Source: Ruegeria lacuscaerulensis (GTDB taxonomy: Bacteria > Pseudomonadota > Alphaproteobacteria > Rhodobacterales > Rhodobacteraceae). Taken from it: a stretch of 64,000 bases of DNA. The notes beneath the pieces are model-generated. The model did no database searches. It saw only the letters and a program-made list of their open reading frames with translations, and was not told the origin of the DNA. This document shows, in pieces, positions 1-11,135 of the stretch. The stretch lies in contig NZ_WPZL01000007.1 in NCBI RefSeq assembly GCF_013031245.1, positions 119,005 to 183,004 of the forward strand, read 5' to 3'. The first letter of the stretch is position 1. Each line of letters begins with the position of its first letter. The position numbers and the translations under genes were made by a program.

Positions 1-89
1 TCTTCATCCACGACGCGATTACGCCCTGGGGACAAGAGACACTTCTTCTGAAACTCCTGCGAGAGCAGGCCGCCGATCAGGACGAATAA
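1..89 (+). CDS. 3' end of an unidentified protein gene (partial)
   Basis: An open frame enters from the left edge and ends at TAA 87-89. The visible C-terminus is about 28 residues, including ITPWGQE and ending AADQDE. I cannot assign a family from this fragment. It converges on map and the two genes overlap by 13 bases at their 3' ends. It is called coding because the frame is open from the edge and the residue mix is protein-like; this is weak evidence. Confidence 0.4.
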   Translation, partial: FIHDAITPWGQETLLLKLLREQAADQDE

Positions 90-889
90 GTCGGATGGAA
101 CTTGTTGCCCGGCGACATGGTAAAGATCTCGACCCCATCAGCCGTTACACCCACCGAGTGTTCGAATTGTGCCGACAGTGACTTGTCGCGGGTTACGGCT
201 GTCCAGTCATCAGCCAGTGTCTTGGTCTCGGGGCGCCCCAGATTGACCATCGGCTCAATGGTAAAGAACATACCTTCTTCCAGCTTGGCCCCGGTGCCGG
301 GACGACCGTAATGCAGAACGTTTGGGGGGGCGTGGAACACCCGGCCCAGACCGTGGCCGCAGAAATCGCGAACGACGCTCATCCGGTGCGCTTCGACATA
401 GGCTTGAATCGCGTGGCCGATATCACCGAACGTGTTGCCCGGTTTGACCATCTCGATGCCTTTGAACAACGCGTCATGAGTGACCTGTATCAGGCGCTCG
501 GCCTTGCGCGGCAGTTTGCCCGCCACATACATGCGCGAAGTATCGCCGAACCAGCCATCGACGATGACCGTGACGTCGATATTCAGGATATCGCCGTCTT
601 TCAGGCGCTTGTCGCCGGGGATACCGTGGCAGACCACGTGATTCACACTGATGCAGCTGGCGTGCTGATAACCCTTGTAGCCAATTGTCGCCGAAGTCGC
701 GCCCGCATCCTCGACCATCTGAGTGATCAGGCGGTCGATCTCACCGGTGCTTTGACCGGGAAAGACATGATCTGCAACGTCATCCAGAATCCGCGCAGCC
801 AATGCGCCTGCGGCGTGCATGCCGGCAAAGTCACCCTGTTCATAGATGCGGATACCGTCCTTGGTCAGACGGCCACGATGTTCTTTCAT
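77..889 (-). CDS. map: Type I methionine aminopeptidase
   Basis: Removes the initiator methionine from new cytosolic proteins. With the start at MKEHRGR the protein is 270 aa, the usual length for the family. The five dimetal ligands are all visible: D105 (NIDVT), D116 (GDTSRMY), H179 (GHGLG), E212 (TIEPM) and E243 (QFEHS), with a further active-site His at VCHGIP (H88). The frame stays open 42 codons upstream to 1015. I prefer 889 because the extension is Arg/Lys-rich and unlike MetAP, and a GGAG lies about 10 bases before this ATG. The gene is convergent with the partial gene at the left edge. Confidence 0.95.
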   Translation of the reverse strand: MKEHRGRLTKDGIRIYEQGDFAGMHAAGALAARILDDVADHVFPGQSTGEIDRLITQMVEDAGATSATIGYKGYQHASCISVNHVVCHGIPGDKRLKDGDILNIDVTVIVDGWFGDTSRMYVAGKLPRKAERLIQVTHDALFKGIEMVKPGNTFGDIGHAIQAYVEAHRMSVVRDFCGHGLGRVFHAPPNVLHYGRPGTGAKLEEGMFFTIEPMVNLGRPETKTLADDWTAVTRDKSLSAQFEHSVGVTADGVEIFTMSPGNKFHPTYSS

Positions 890-1082
890 CGATGCGAGGC
901 TCCAAAAGTTTCGCGCAGCACTCCTTTTACGCTGCTTGTTCAGAAAGTACCAGAGGGTGTTGGACAGCGTCTGTTTTCGCTCTCTGTGAGATGGGCCGGG
1001 CCCGGGAAAATTCAAGAAAACGAATTCGAATTGGCAGCCTTTCAGGTTTCAAGACTGTATTACCAGTTTGCTGTAAAACCAA

Positions 1083-1112
1083 AAAGACCCCGGCGGATTT
1101 GCTGGGGTCTTT
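1083..1112 (-). terminator. Rho-independent terminator of the lipoprotein gene
   Basis: The 9-bp arms AAAGACCCC (1083-1091) and GGGGTCTTT (1104-1112) enclose a 12-base loop. Read on the minus strand, the stem is followed by a T-rich run, so it fits the end of the lipoprotein gene that stops at 1135. Confidence 0.75.
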
Positions 1113-1134
1113 CAAAAAATCAGATATGATCGGA

Positions 1135-1506
1135 TCAGACGCAGGTATAAAAGATTGTGTGCACCGGTCGAACTGATCCATCCCCTTGTGTTCTGTTGCT
1201 GATGCCCGAGTCCTTCTTGATGGCTGCCTGCCCGGTCAGTCTTGGGCTGGCCTGCCCGGCACAGAATGACGCTACACGACGTCTGACTTCCGGTTCGGAA
1301 ACCTCATCGGGAAAAAAGCCGACTTCCAGTGTTTTGTAGACGCCGCCGGATTCCAGAGGGAACGCAAGGTCCAGCCCCTGCTGATCGGCAGGGTTCGGAA
1401 ATACGCTCTGAACCAGGCTGGCGCGACGGGTGGCGGCGGCTTTGGGGTCTACCGAACACCCGGTCAGGGCGATTGCTGCTATAATAAGCGCGGATACTTT
1501 TTTCAT
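1135..1506 (-). CDS. Small hypothetical lipoprotein
   Basis: A 123-aa protein with a short signal peptide (MKK, then a hydrophobic stretch) and a lipobox LTGC placing the lipidated Cys near residue 17. After cleavage it would be an inner- or outer-membrane-anchored periplasmic protein of about 106 aa. Two further Cys (FCAG and the C-terminal TCV) could form a disulfide. I recognise no family. It is monocistronic: there are 173 bases without a gene before sfsA, and a strong terminator follows. Confidence 0.7.
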   Translation of the reverse strand: MKKVSALIIAAIALTGCSVDPKAAATRRASLVQSVFPNPADQQGLDLAFPLESGGVYKTLEVGFFPDEVSEPEVRRRVASFCAGQASPRLTGQAAIKKDSGISNRTQGDGSVRPVHTIFYTCV

Positions 1507-1679
1507 TTGTGCCTCTGAATTATTTTCGGGTTCTATAAGGCCACTCCATACACATAGGGTGAACTCGTTTGTCGTGTGTGTTCTGGCAGTATGGCACTTT
1601 TAAGGCGATTGACCGGGTATTGCGGCGTTGAATACTGGAAATCGAACCAGTCTCTGAAAAGGGCTGGAAGCAGAGGATT

Positions 1680-2372
1680 TCAAGCCAGACGGATCGGGTT
1701 CACCCAGACGCCCTCCGGCGAAATCCGCGTCCCATAAACCAACCGCTCTACGCCCTTGGCCTGTTCAAAAGCCGCCGCATAAGCCGGATCGATATCAGCG
1801 GCCAGCGCGAACAGCTCGCAATCGGTGCGCTGCACCAGATACAGCATGATCGCCCGGTGCCCCTGTGCCGCCATCGCCGCCAGCTCACCCAGATGTTTGG
1901 TGCCGCGTGCCGTGACGCTGTCGGGGAATTCGGCCAGGCCCGGTTGGCGCGAGAGGGTCACGCTTTTGACCTCGACATAGGCATCCGGCAGGCCGGGCTG
2001 GGTCAGCAGAAAGTCGATGCGGCTGTTTTCACCGTACTTCACCTCGGGCCGGACGGCTTGATACGCCGCCAGTTCGGTTATTTCGCCCGCCTCCAATGCC
2101 GCGCGCAACGCTTTGTTGGGGACCGAGGTGTCGACCCCGGTGAAATGACTGTTTTCGTGATCGACCAGCCTCCAGCCGAATTTCAGTTTTTTCTTCGGGT
2201 CGTCATTAGGCTCCAGCCAGATTTTCTCGCCGGGTTCGGCCAGCCCCATCATCGAGCCGGGGTTGGCGCAATGGGCTGTTACCTCTCGTCCGTCCTCCAG
2301 CCTGCAATCCGCCAGAAAGCGTTTGTAGCGGCGGATCAGGCGGGCGGGGATAAGGGGGGTTTCAAATCGCAT
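1680..2372 (-). CDS. sfsA: SfsA family DNA-binding nuclease-like protein
   Basis: A 230-aa protein, the usual SfsA length. Family motifs are visible in order: an N-terminal OB-like part with CANPGSMMGL (about residues 35-44), then the PD-(D/E)XK-type core with SRIDFLL and YVEVKSVTL, and FPDSVTARG followed by HL. SfsA was first described as a sugar fermentation stimulation protein in E. coli and binds DNA; its role here is unknown. It is divergent from the operon starting at 2423, with only 50 bases between. Confidence 0.93.
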   Translation of the reverse strand: MRFETPLIPARLIRRYKRFLADCRLEDGREVTAHCANPGSMMGLAEPGEKIWLEPNDDPKKKLKFGWRLVDHENSHFTGVDTSVPNKALRAALEAGEITELAAYQAVRPEVKYGENSRIDFLLTQPGLPDAYVEVKSVTLSRQPGLAEFPDSVTARGTKHLGELAAMAAQGHRAIMLYLVQRTDCELFALAADIDPAYAAAFEQAKGVERLVYGTRISPEGVWVNPIRLA

Positions 2373-2422
2373 GTCTCAGGGCCTATACCTGCCCTAAAGG
2401 TCGATCAAGGGGAGAGCGCGCC

Positions 2423-3145
2423 ATGGCCAATCCAACCGCCGCAATGCTGGTGATCGGGGATGAGATTCTCTCGGGTCGCACCCGCGATGCGAATATGCAC
2501 TACCTGGCCGGAGAACTGACCAAGCACGGTATCGACCTGAAAGAAGTCCGGATCGTAAGCGACGACGCCTCCGCCATCGGTACGGCGGTCAAGGCGCTGT
2601 CGGAAAGCCATGATCATGTTTTCACCAGCGGCGGAATCGGTCCGACGCATGACGACATCACCGCCGACTGCATTGCGAACGCCTTTGGCGCACATATCGA
2701 CATTCGGGACGATGCGCGCGCCTTGCTGCAGGCACATTACGACAAGTCGGGTCTGGAGCTGAACGAAGCCCGTCTGCGCATGGCACGCATTCCCGACGGG
2801 GCGGTATTGATCGACAATCCGGTCTCGACCGCGCCGGGATTTACCATCGAAAACGTGCATGTGATGGCCGGGGTGCCTTCGGTCTTTCAGGCCATGGTCG
2901 CCAGCGTTCTGCCAGGCCTGACCGGCGGCAGCCCCCTGCTGTCGCAAACCCTGCGGGTGGACCGGGGCGAAGGTGATATTGCTGCCACCCTGGCCGCGCT
3001 GGCCGAAGAATTCGAAGACCTGTCTATCGGTTGCTACCCGTTCCAGATCAACGGTGTTTTTGGGGCCAATGTGGTTGTGCGCGGCACCGACGGGTCCCGC
3101 ATTGACGCCGCCACCACCCGGCTTGCGAAAGAACTTGATCTGTGA
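2423..3145 (+). CDS. Molybdopterin-binding protein (CinA N-terminal/MoaB-like)
   Basis: A 240-aa protein with the MoCF_biosynth fold: VIGDEILSGRTRDAN near the N-terminus and TSGGIGPTHDDIT at about residues 70-82, the signature shared by CinA, MogA and MoeA. It lacks the C-terminal nicotinamide-nucleotide deamidase domain of full CinA, so it is the stand-alone form common in alphaproteobacteria; its substrate is uncertain. A ribosome-binding site (GGGGAGAGCG) precedes the start. It is the first gene of an operon and its stop overlaps the GTG of the next gene by 4 bases. Confidence 0.88.
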   Translation: MANPTAAMLVIGDEILSGRTRDANMHYLAGELTKHGIDLKEVRIVSDDASAIGTAVKALSESHDHVFTSGGIGPTHDDITADCIANAFGAHIDIRDDARALLQAHYDKSGLELNEARLRMARIPDGAVLIDNPVSTAPGFTIENVHVMAGVPSVFQAMVASVLPGLTGGSPLLSQTLRVDRGEGDIAATLAALAEEFEDLSIGCYPFQINGVFGANVVVRGTDGSRIDAATTRLAKELDL

Positions 3146-3870
3146 GCGTCAACTGGGCCGACATCGTCGACGGTACCTGGCCTGCCGCCCGGTATGAGCG
3201 TCTGGGGCCAATTCAATTGCGCGAAGGGCAGGGCGGTGGATCTCGTGTATCTGCGGCCAATGCGCTGGACCCGGTGACAGAGGCCGATATTGACGCCGCC
3301 GAGGCCGCGATGCAGGCGATGGGACAAAAGCGCATCTTTTGTCTGCGACCGGGGGACGAGGCTCTGGATGCGCAGCTTAGCGAACGCGGTTATGAGATTC
3401 TTGATCCGGTCAATGTCTATTCCTGCCCAATCGATCACCTGACCGGCATCCCGATCCCCCGAGTGACAGTATTCCCCACGTGGGAGCCTCTGGCGATCAT
3501 GAGGGAAATCTGGGCACAGGGGGGGATCGGTCCCCGACGGCTGGCGGTCATGCACCGGGCAAAAGGCCCGAAAACAGGCCTGCTTTTGCGTAACGACGAT
3601 AAACCCGCCGGAACCGGATTCGTTGCGATATATGACGGTGTTGCGATGGTGCATGCGCTGGAAATTCTGCCCGCGCACCGTCGTCAGGGTGTGGGCCAAT
3701 GGGCCATGCGTGCCGCGGCGTTCTGGGCAATGGACAACAGGGCGCATACGCTTAGCGTGATATGCACCAAGGCGAATGCAGGGGCAAATGGTCTCTACCA
3801 TTCGCTCGGGATGGAGATCGTCGGCGAATACCATTACCGTCAGCTTGCCCAAGGAGAGAGCCCGACGTGA
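3142..3870 (+). CDS. GNAT family N-acetyltransferase
   Basis: A 242-aa protein with the acetyl-CoA binding motif A (AHRRQGVGQWAMR, about residues 175-187) in the C-terminal half, followed by an Asn/Tyr-containing helix (GANGLYHSLGM) typical of GNAT. The N-terminal half is poorly conserved and may be a second, degenerate GNAT fold. The start is GTG 3142, overlapping the upstream stop (GTGA). It is second of four overlapping genes. The acceptor substrate cannot be told from sequence. Confidence 0.85.
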   Translation: MSVNWADIVDGTWPAARYERLGPIQLREGQGGGSRVSAANALDPVTEADIDAAEAAMQAMGQKRIFCLRPGDEALDAQLSERGYEILDPVNVYSCPIDHLTGIPIPRVTVFPTWEPLAIMREIWAQGGIGPRRLAVMHRAKGPKTGLLLRNDDKPAGTGFVAIYDGVAMVHALEILPAHRRQGVGQWAMRAAAFWAMDNRAHTLSVICTKANAGANGLYHSLGMEIVGEYHYRQLAQGESPT

Positions 3871-4439
3871 ACGACCAGATCATGCCCACCGCGCTGGACC
3901 TGCCGATGGTGGACCCGCTGCCGCCCGAGACGCAGAAATACTTCGACATCTGTGTCGAAAAGCTGGGCTTCGTGCCGAATGTGCTCAAGGCTTATACCTT
4001 TGACATCGACAAACTGAACGCGTTTACCACTATGTATAATGATCTGATGCTTTCAGACAGCGGCCTGTCGAAGTTGGAGCGCGAGATGATTGCGGTCGTC
4101 GTATCGGCGATCAACAAGTGCTTTTATTGCCTGGTGGCTCATGGGGCGGCCGTCCGGCAATTGTCAGGGGATCCCCAGTTGGGTGAAAAGCTGGTGATGA
4201 ACTACCGGGTTGCCGCACTGGATGACCGCCAGCGCGCGATGCTGGATTTCGCGGCAAAAATGACCATCGCCAGTACCGAGATCGAAGAGCCCGACCGCCA
4301 GTACCTGCGCAACGTAGGGTTTACCGATCGTGACATCTGGGACATCGCCAACGTCACCGGGTTTTTCAACATGTCAAACCGGGTCGCCAGCGCGACCGCG
4401 ATGGCTCCAAACGACGAATATCACGCGCAGGCCCGATGA
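3867..4439 (+). CDS. AhpD/carboxymuconolactone decarboxylase-like peroxidase-related protein
   Basis: About 190 aa, all-helical, with the redox motif CFYCLVAHG near the middle: the CxxC plus downstream His that AhpD-like proteins use. This matches the 'peroxidase-related enzyme' branch of the CMD superfamily. I choose GTG 3867, which overlaps the GNAT stop and has AAGGAGAG 6 bases upstream (3851-3858); ATG 3882 is the alternative. It overlaps the next gene by 4 bases (ATGA). A role in peroxide or thiol redox chemistry is inferred only from the motif. Confidence 0.85.
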   Translation: MNDQIMPTALDLPMVDPLPPETQKYFDICVEKLGFVPNVLKAYTFDIDKLNAFTTMYNDLMLSDSGLSKLEREMIAVVVSAINKCFYCLVAHGAAVRQLSGDPQLGEKLVMNYRVAALDDRQRAMLDFAAKMTIASTEIEEPDRQYLRNVGFTDRDIWDIANVTGFFNMSNRVASATAMAPNDEYHAQAR

Positions 4440-5338
4440 TCCGATTTGCCTCTCTGATCCTCTTGTTGCTGGCCGGGCCGATTGCGGCGCAGGAACTGAC
4501 CCTGCCCGCCGGTGCTCGCCAACTCAGTGATCGCGCCAGCCCGCTGGACAGTTACGACCTGCCGACAGGCCCGTACGCCGATGGCATCGTACCCGCGCGC
4601 AAGACCGAAGGGCGGGTCGAAAGGATCACGTGGCGGTTGCAATCGGGCTCCAGCACGACGTTGCAACTGCTGGCACCGTTACGCGACCAGATCGTCGCGC
4701 AGGGTTACGATGTTCTTTTCGAATGCGAAGCCCGCGCTTGCGGCGGGTTCGATTTCCGCTTTGGGACCGAGGTGGTTCCGACGCCGGATATGTATGTGGC
4801 AATTCAGGACTATCGCTTTTTGTCCGCTACCCGCGGAAACGAGGTTCTGAGTTTGTTGGTCAGCCGCAATCCGCCAAACGGTTACGTGCAAATGATCCGC
4901 GTGACCCCGGTGGATGCCGAAGTTCCGCCGCCACTGGTTATAGAAGAGCCAGTCAAGCAGACTGTAAGCCTGTTGGCGGAACTCGAACGGGACGGCCATG
5001 TCATTCTGGACGATCTGCATTTCCGAACGGGTGAGATGACGCTAGGCGACGGTCCTTTTCCCTCGCTGGGGTTGATTGCACGTTTCCTGAAGGACAATCC
5101 GGATAAACGTCTGGCGCTTGTGGGTAATACGGATGACACCGGGACGCTGGACGCGAATATTTCTGTCAGCACCGGCCGCGCACAGGCGGTACGGGCCCGC
5201 CTGATCGAAGAGCACGGGGTGGCCGCCGACCGGCTTGAGGCGCGCGGGATTGGGTATCTGGCCCCGTTCACCTCCAACGCGACGCCCGAGGGTCGCGACT
5301 TGAATCGCCGGGTCGAGGCGGTTTTGCTGGTCAACTAA
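4436..5338 (+). CDS. OmpA-family peptidoglycan-associated protein
   Basis: A 300-aa exported protein. Residues 1-17 form a signal peptide (cleavage near IAAQ). The last ~110 residues are an OmpA-like domain: VGNTDDTG carries the peptidoglycan-binding Asp region, then SVSTGRAQAV, GIGYLAPF and the C-terminal RDLNRRVEAVLL with the conserved Arg. The N-terminal ~170 residues are a separate domain of unknown role with a likely disulfide (CEARACGG). It is last gene of the overlapping operon starting at 2423, so envelope function is coupled to three cytosolic enzymes for reasons not evident. Confidence 0.88.
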   Translation: MIRFASLILLLLAGPIAAQELTLPAGARQLSDRASPLDSYDLPTGPYADGIVPARKTEGRVERITWRLQSGSSTTLQLLAPLRDQIVAQGYDVLFECEARACGGFDFRFGTEVVPTPDMYVAIQDYRFLSATRGNEVLSLLVSRNPPNGYVQMIRVTPVDAEVPPPLVIEEPVKQTVSLLAELERDGHVILDDLHFRTGEMTLGDGPFPSLGLIARFLKDNPDKRLALVGNTDDTGTLDANISVSTGRAQAVRARLIEEHGVAADRLEARGIGYLAPFTSNATPEGRDLNRRVEAVLLVN

Positions 5339-5390
5339 TCACAGTGATATAGGTCAGGAGAACGAAGGGACAAAAATCCAAGGAGTTCTC

Positions 5391-6110
5391 ATGCCGGACC
5401 GGAACAACTCTTCGCAGGCGTTGATTATTGGCGCGGGGGCAGGCCTGTCGGCCTCATTCGCGAGGACGCTGGCACAGGACGGCTATAGCCTGCATCTGGC
5501 GGCGCGCGATGTCTCTGATCTGGAATCGTTGGCGGCTGAGACCGGCGCCACGCTGCACCATTTGGACGGGACCGATGCCCAGGGAGTTGCGGCGCTGGTC
5601 GCGGACCTCCCGGGTGAACTGCGCGTGGCCTGCTACAACCCGTCGGCCCGGCAACGGGGTCCGATCACCGAGCTCGACCCCGAGATCGTGCGCAAAGCGG
5701 TTGAAGTCACCGCCCACGGGGCTTTCCTGCTGGGCCAGGCCGCCGCCCGCAGGATGTTGACACAAGAGATGCGGGACAACCGGCGCGGCACTATCCTGTT
5801 CACCGGCGCCTCTGCAGGGGTCAAAGGATTTCCGCTGTCCGCACCCTTTGCCATGGGTAAATTTGCGCAGCGCGGTCTGGCGCAATCCATGGCGCGCGAA
5901 CTGCACCCCAAGGGTATCCATGTCGCCTGGATCAACATTGATGGCGGTATCCGCAACGCGGCGCGCCCGGAACGCGTCGAACCTGAGGACAATCCCGACA
6001 GTATGCTGGATCCGAATGCCATCGCCCGAGAATACATGCATCTGATCCACCAGGACCGCTCGGCCTGGAGCGACGAACTGACCCTTCGTCCATGGGTCGA
6101 ACGATTCTGA
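5391..6110 (+). CDS. SDR family oxidoreductase (short-chain dehydrogenase)
   Basis: A 239-aa Rossmann protein. The N-terminal nucleotide motif is IIGAGAGLSASFA (about residues 12-24), a variant of TGxxxGxG seen in divergent SDRs. The catalytic region has FTGASAGV (Ser) and then SAPFAMGKFAQRG, where the usual Tyr of YxxxK is replaced by Phe/Met-containing sequence but the Lys is kept. It therefore may be a non-classical reductase or non-catalytic. A good ribosome-binding site (AAGGAG) sits 7-8 bases before ATG 5391. It is 52 bases after the OmpA gene and possibly co-transcribed. Confidence 0.8.
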   Translation: MPDRNNSSQALIIGAGAGLSASFARTLAQDGYSLHLAARDVSDLESLAAETGATLHHLDGTDAQGVAALVADLPGELRVACYNPSARQRGPITELDPEIVRKAVEVTAHGAFLLGQAAARRMLTQEMRDNRRGTILFTGASAGVKGFPLSAPFAMGKFAQRGLAQSMARELHPKGIHVAWINIDGGIRNAARPERVEPEDNPDSMLDPNAIAREYMHLIHQDRSAWSDELTLRPWVERF

Positions 6111-6127
6111 TCCCGCCCCACAACACG

Positions 6128-6155
6128 TAAAAAAAGACCCGCACATCAGTGCGGG
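6128..6155 (-). terminator. Rho-independent terminator of the LysR gene
   Basis: A perfect 7-bp stem, CCCGCAC (6138-6144) and GTGCGGG (6149-6155), with loop ATCA. On the minus strand it is followed by a run of seven T, so it terminates the LysR gene ending at 6182. It lies between two convergent genes but has no T run for the plus strand. Confidence 0.8.
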
Positions 6156-6181
6156 CCATCGAGGTTTCACCGTGGGAGTTT

Positions 6182-7087
6182 CTACCAGTCCATCGGGCCC
6201 TTGTCGTTGAAGGACTCGACGAGGAAATCGATAAATGCCCGCACTTTGGGCTGCGTAAAGCGGCCGGGCGGGTACACCGCATAGACGCCCTGAACTTCAT
6301 CCGGCAACGATGGCATCGCGTCCACAACCGCGCCGGATTTCAGTGCATCTGCGTAGAGATAGCTGGGCAGATATGCGATCCCCAACCCGGAAATCGCGGC
6401 ATTCAGCAGAGATTGACCGTCGTTCACGCTCAGCCACCCGGCAGTGCGCACCTGCCGCTTTTCACCCGATGGCGCAGTCAGTTTCCAAACGTTCCCTGAC
6501 GACTGGCTGGAGTAATGCAGCAGCTTATGTTCGTTCAGTTCGTCGATCTTTTGCGGACGCCCGAACTTTTCGATGTATCTCGGGGCTGCAACCATTCGTT
6601 TGACGGTTTCCGTCAGCTTGCGGGCGCGCAATGTGCTGTCTTCCAACTCTCCGATACGCACTGCTACGTCGAACCCCTCGGAAATCAGTTCCACAAAACG
6701 ATTGTTCAGAACCATGTTCACTGTGATGTCCGGGTAGGCCGACAGGAATTCGGACAGAACCGGAGACAGGTGATTCACGCCGAAATCCGTCGCCACACTG
6801 ATCCGCAGCAGGCCGGACGGGGCGGATTGCATCGAGGTGACCAGCGCATCCGCCTCGCCTGCGTCATTCAGAACACGACGCGCGCGATCATAATAGGCCA
6901 GCCCAATCTCGGTCGGCGATACACGGCGTGTCGTGCGGTTCAGCAGCCGGGCGCCTAACCGGGCCTCAAGGCTCGATACGTGCTTTGACACGGCCGATTT
7001 GGAAATGCCCATTTTCTTGGCCGCATCGGTGAAGCCACCCTGGTCCACCACATTGGCGAAAGCTTCCATTTCGGTCAGTCGATCCAT
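6182..7087 (-). CDS. LysR family transcriptional regulator
   Basis: A 301-aa LTTR. The N-terminal winged helix-turn-helix spans about residues 1-60 (GFTDAAKKMGISKSAVSKHV then LEARLGARLL and RTTRRV), and the remainder is the periplasmic-binding-protein-like effector domain beginning near GLLRISVATDFG. It belongs to the AaeR/DmlR-like group by its N-terminal MDRLTEMEAFANVV. Target genes are not evident: it faces the DUF4399 gene across 229 bases and is convergent with the SDR gene. Confidence 0.92.
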   Translation of the reverse strand: MDRLTEMEAFANVVDQGGFTDAAKKMGISKSAVSKHVSSLEARLGARLLNRTTRRVSPTEIGLAYYDRARRVLNDAGEADALVTSMQSAPSGLLRISVATDFGVNHLSPVLSEFLSAYPDITVNMVLNNRFVELISEGFDVAVRIGELEDSTLRARKLTETVKRMVAAPRYIEKFGRPQKIDELNEHKLLHYSSQSSGNVWKLTAPSGEKRQVRTAGWLSVNDGQSLLNAAISGLGIAYLPSYLYADALKSGAVVDAMPSLPDEVQGVYAVYPPGRFTQPKVRAFIDFLVESFNDKGPMDW

Positions 7088-7316
7088 ACTCGTTCCCCAG
7101 GTCTTCTATTCATTGTCACACTATCGGGGTCAATCTGGGCGAGAACGCGGCATACATGGGATAATATCAGGGATTTAAATCGGATCGTTCGCAGTCGGGA
7201 AACGCGGAAACAGTGGTTTCCGGGATGGCCACAAGCCTAGTAAAGCAGGGATTTTATGGGCATTGGCACGGATATGCTATGATGAGAATGGCAATTTTGT
7301 GACCACGGAGGAGATC

Positions 7317-7757
7317 ATGAAAGCCTTATTCACCATCGCTGCATTGTGCCTTTCCGCAAGCCTTGCACTAGCCGGAGGTGAGACGCCTTCCAACCCTGAC
7401 GCAAAGGTCTATTTTGTGAACCTTTCCGATGGGGATACCGTACAATCACCCGTGACCGTAGTCTTTGGGCTCAGCGGGATGGGTGTCGCCCCCTCCGGCA
7501 CCGAGAAGGAAAACACCGGACATCACCATTTGCTGATCGACCGTCCTCCGTTGGGTGAGGGCGAGGATGGCGCGGATGAGCTGGCCTATGGCTTGCCCGC
7601 GGACGACAACCACCTGCATTTTGGCGGCGGCCAGACCGAGGTGACGCTGGACCTGCCCCCTGGCGAACACACTCTGCAACTGGTGCTGGGTGACGCCGGG
7701 CACGTGCCCCATGCGACGCCTATTGTGTCGGAGGTGATTACGATTACGGTGCAATAA
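7317..7757 (+). CDS. DUF4399 domain periplasmic protein
   Basis: A 146-aa exported protein. A signal peptide occupies residues 1-19 (MKALFTIAALCL, cleavage near ALAGG). The mature part has the DUF4399 features GTEKENTGHHHLLID and DDNHLHFGGGQTE, rich in His and acidic residues that could bind metal, and an Ig-like beta pattern (LPPGEHTLQLVLGD). The frame opens earlier (7263), but ATG 7317 begins the signal peptide and has GGAGGAG 7 bases upstream. Function is unknown; some database entries misname this family as RodA. Confidence 0.85.
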   Translation: MKALFTIAALCLSASLALAGGETPSNPDAKVYFVNLSDGDTVQSPVTVVFGLSGMGVAPSGTEKENTGHHHLLIDRPPLGEGEDGADELAYGLPADDNHLHFGGGQTEVTLDLPPGEHTLQLVLGDAGHVPHATPIVSEVITITVQ

Positions 7758-7775
7758 TCGCCAAGACTTTAGAGG

Positions 7776-7791
7776 GCGCGCTTCAGCGCGC
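7776..7791 (+). terminator. Possible terminator after the DUF4399 gene
   Basis: GCGCGC-TTCA-GCGCGC hairpin followed by TGTTTACATTCTTATT. The T run is broken, so termination strength is uncertain. Confidence 0.5.
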
Positions 7792-7844
7792 TGTTTACAT
7801 TCTTATTAGTGTCGGAAATTCTGCCTCCAAACACAGGGGGGCGC

Positions 7845-8453
7845 ATGTCACTAGAGTTTTTCCTGACGTCATTGATTGTCGTACTATTGCCGGGCACCGG
7901 CGTTCTTTACACGCTGGCCGTCGGGCTGGGGCGCGGATTTCGCGCCAGTCTTGCTGCAGCAGCCGGGTGCACTATTGGTATCGTTCCGGCTGCTCTTGCT
8001 AGCGTTATCGGTCTTGCTGCCCTTTTGCATACCAGCGCGCTGGCGTTTCAGATCATCAAGTATCTTGGCGTGCTCTACTTGTTCTACATGGCCTGGGGGA
8101 TTGTCAAAGAGGATGGAGCCATGGAGATCAACACGGGGAAAACCGCGACAGGTTATGTCAATATTGCGGTGACCGGGACGTTGATCAATGTTCTGAATCC
8201 CAAACTGTCCCTGTTTTTTCTGGCCTTCTTGCCGCAGTTTGTACCTTCGGACGTGGCACATACGGGGGTGGAACTCCTCAAGCTCGCCTTGGCGTTCATG
8301 GCCATGACCTTTGTAGTTTTTATCGGGTATGGCACCTGTGCCGCGCTGGCGCGTGACTATGTCATTCGCAAGCCATCTGTGATGGCCTGGATTAAAAGGT
8401 GTTTTGCGACGGCTTTTGGGGCGCTGGGCGTCAAACTAGCCCTGTCTGAGTGA
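7845..8453 (+). CDS. LysE/RhtB family amino-acid exporter
   Basis: A 202-aa integral membrane protein of the LysE superfamily, with about six hydrophobic segments. The family signature PGTGVLYTLAVGLGRG lies at residues 18-33, and KYLGVLYLFYMAWG is in the middle. It probably exports amino acids or related metabolites at the inner membrane; the substrate is not predictable. I use ATG 7845, preceded by GGGGGG, rather than GTG 7809, since the former gives the normal family N-terminus. It is convergent with the FadH-like gene. Confidence 0.85.
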   Translation: MSLEFFLTSLIVVLLPGTGVLYTLAVGLGRGFRASLAAAAGCTIGIVPAALASVIGLAALLHTSALAFQIIKYLGVLYLFYMAWGIVKEDGAMEINTGKTATGYVNIAVTGTLINVLNPKLSLFFLAFLPQFVPSDVAHTGVELLKLALAFMAMTFVVFIGYGTCAALARDYVIRKPSVMAWIKRCFATAFGALGVKLALSE

Positions 8454-8475
8454 ATTCAGTTCTGAGCCCGAAGAC

Positions 8476-10548
<2,073 letters not shown>

Positions 10549-10640
10549 TCAACATTGTCACGCGAAACCTAACGTCACCCCCTTTGCGGGCGCAGTGGCG
10601 CTTGATACAGACATGTCATAGCACTTTCATGAGGCCGCGC

Positions 10641-11126
10641 ATGTCCCCCGAAGAAATCGCCAAACTGCCCTATCGCCCCTGCGTCGGGTTGATGTTGATG
10701 AACTCTCAGCGCAAGATTTTCGTCGGTCAGCGCAATGACCGCCACAAAGACGCCTGGCAGATGCCTCAGGGCGGTGTAGACATGGGCGAAAACCCCCGCG
10801 ACGCGGCCCTGCGCGAGTTGTGGGAAGAAACTGGTGTCACAGCCGATCTGGTCGAGGTGGTGGCCGAAACTGACGGTTGGCTGACCTACGATCTGCCCTA
10901 TGACATCGTGCCCAAAATCTGGCACGGCCGCTATCGTGGGCAAGTGCAGAAATGGTTCCTGCTGCGATTTACCGGGCGCGACGACCAGATCGACATACAG
11001 ACCGAACACCCGGAATTCACCCGCTGGAAATGGCAGGAGCCCGATCGTCTGATCGAAGAGATTGTCCCCTTCAAGCGCGAAGTCTATGAGCAGGTGGTTG
11101 CCGCTTTTGCGGACTATCTGTCGTAA
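10641..11126 (+). CDS. rppH: RNA pyrophosphohydrolase
   Basis: A 161-aa Nudix hydrolase. The Nudix box GGVDMGENP followed by RELWEETGV (about residues 39-61) is complete, with the catalytic EExG. The N-terminus [17 protein letters not shown] and the MPQGG context match RppH, which removes pyrophosphate from 5' ends of mRNA to trigger decay. I choose ATG 10641, the family start, over upstream ATG 10629. It ends 9 bases from the convergent NYN-domain gene. Confidence 0.92.
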   Translation: MSPEEIAKLPYRPCVGLMLMNSQRKIFVGQRNDRHKDAWQMPQGGVDMGENPRDAALRELWEETGVTADLVEVVAETDGWLTYDLPYDIVPKIWHGRYRGQVQKWFLLRFTGRDDQIDIQTEHPEFTRWKWQEPDRLIEEIVPFKREVYEQVVAAFADYLS

Positions 11127-11135
11127 CAACAAGGA

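Noticed and set aside
7264..7278. Sigma-54-like sequence TGGCACGGATATGCT upstream of DUF4399
   Set aside because: GG and GC elements are one base too close for a -24/-12 promoter, and no enhancer-binding protein is near.
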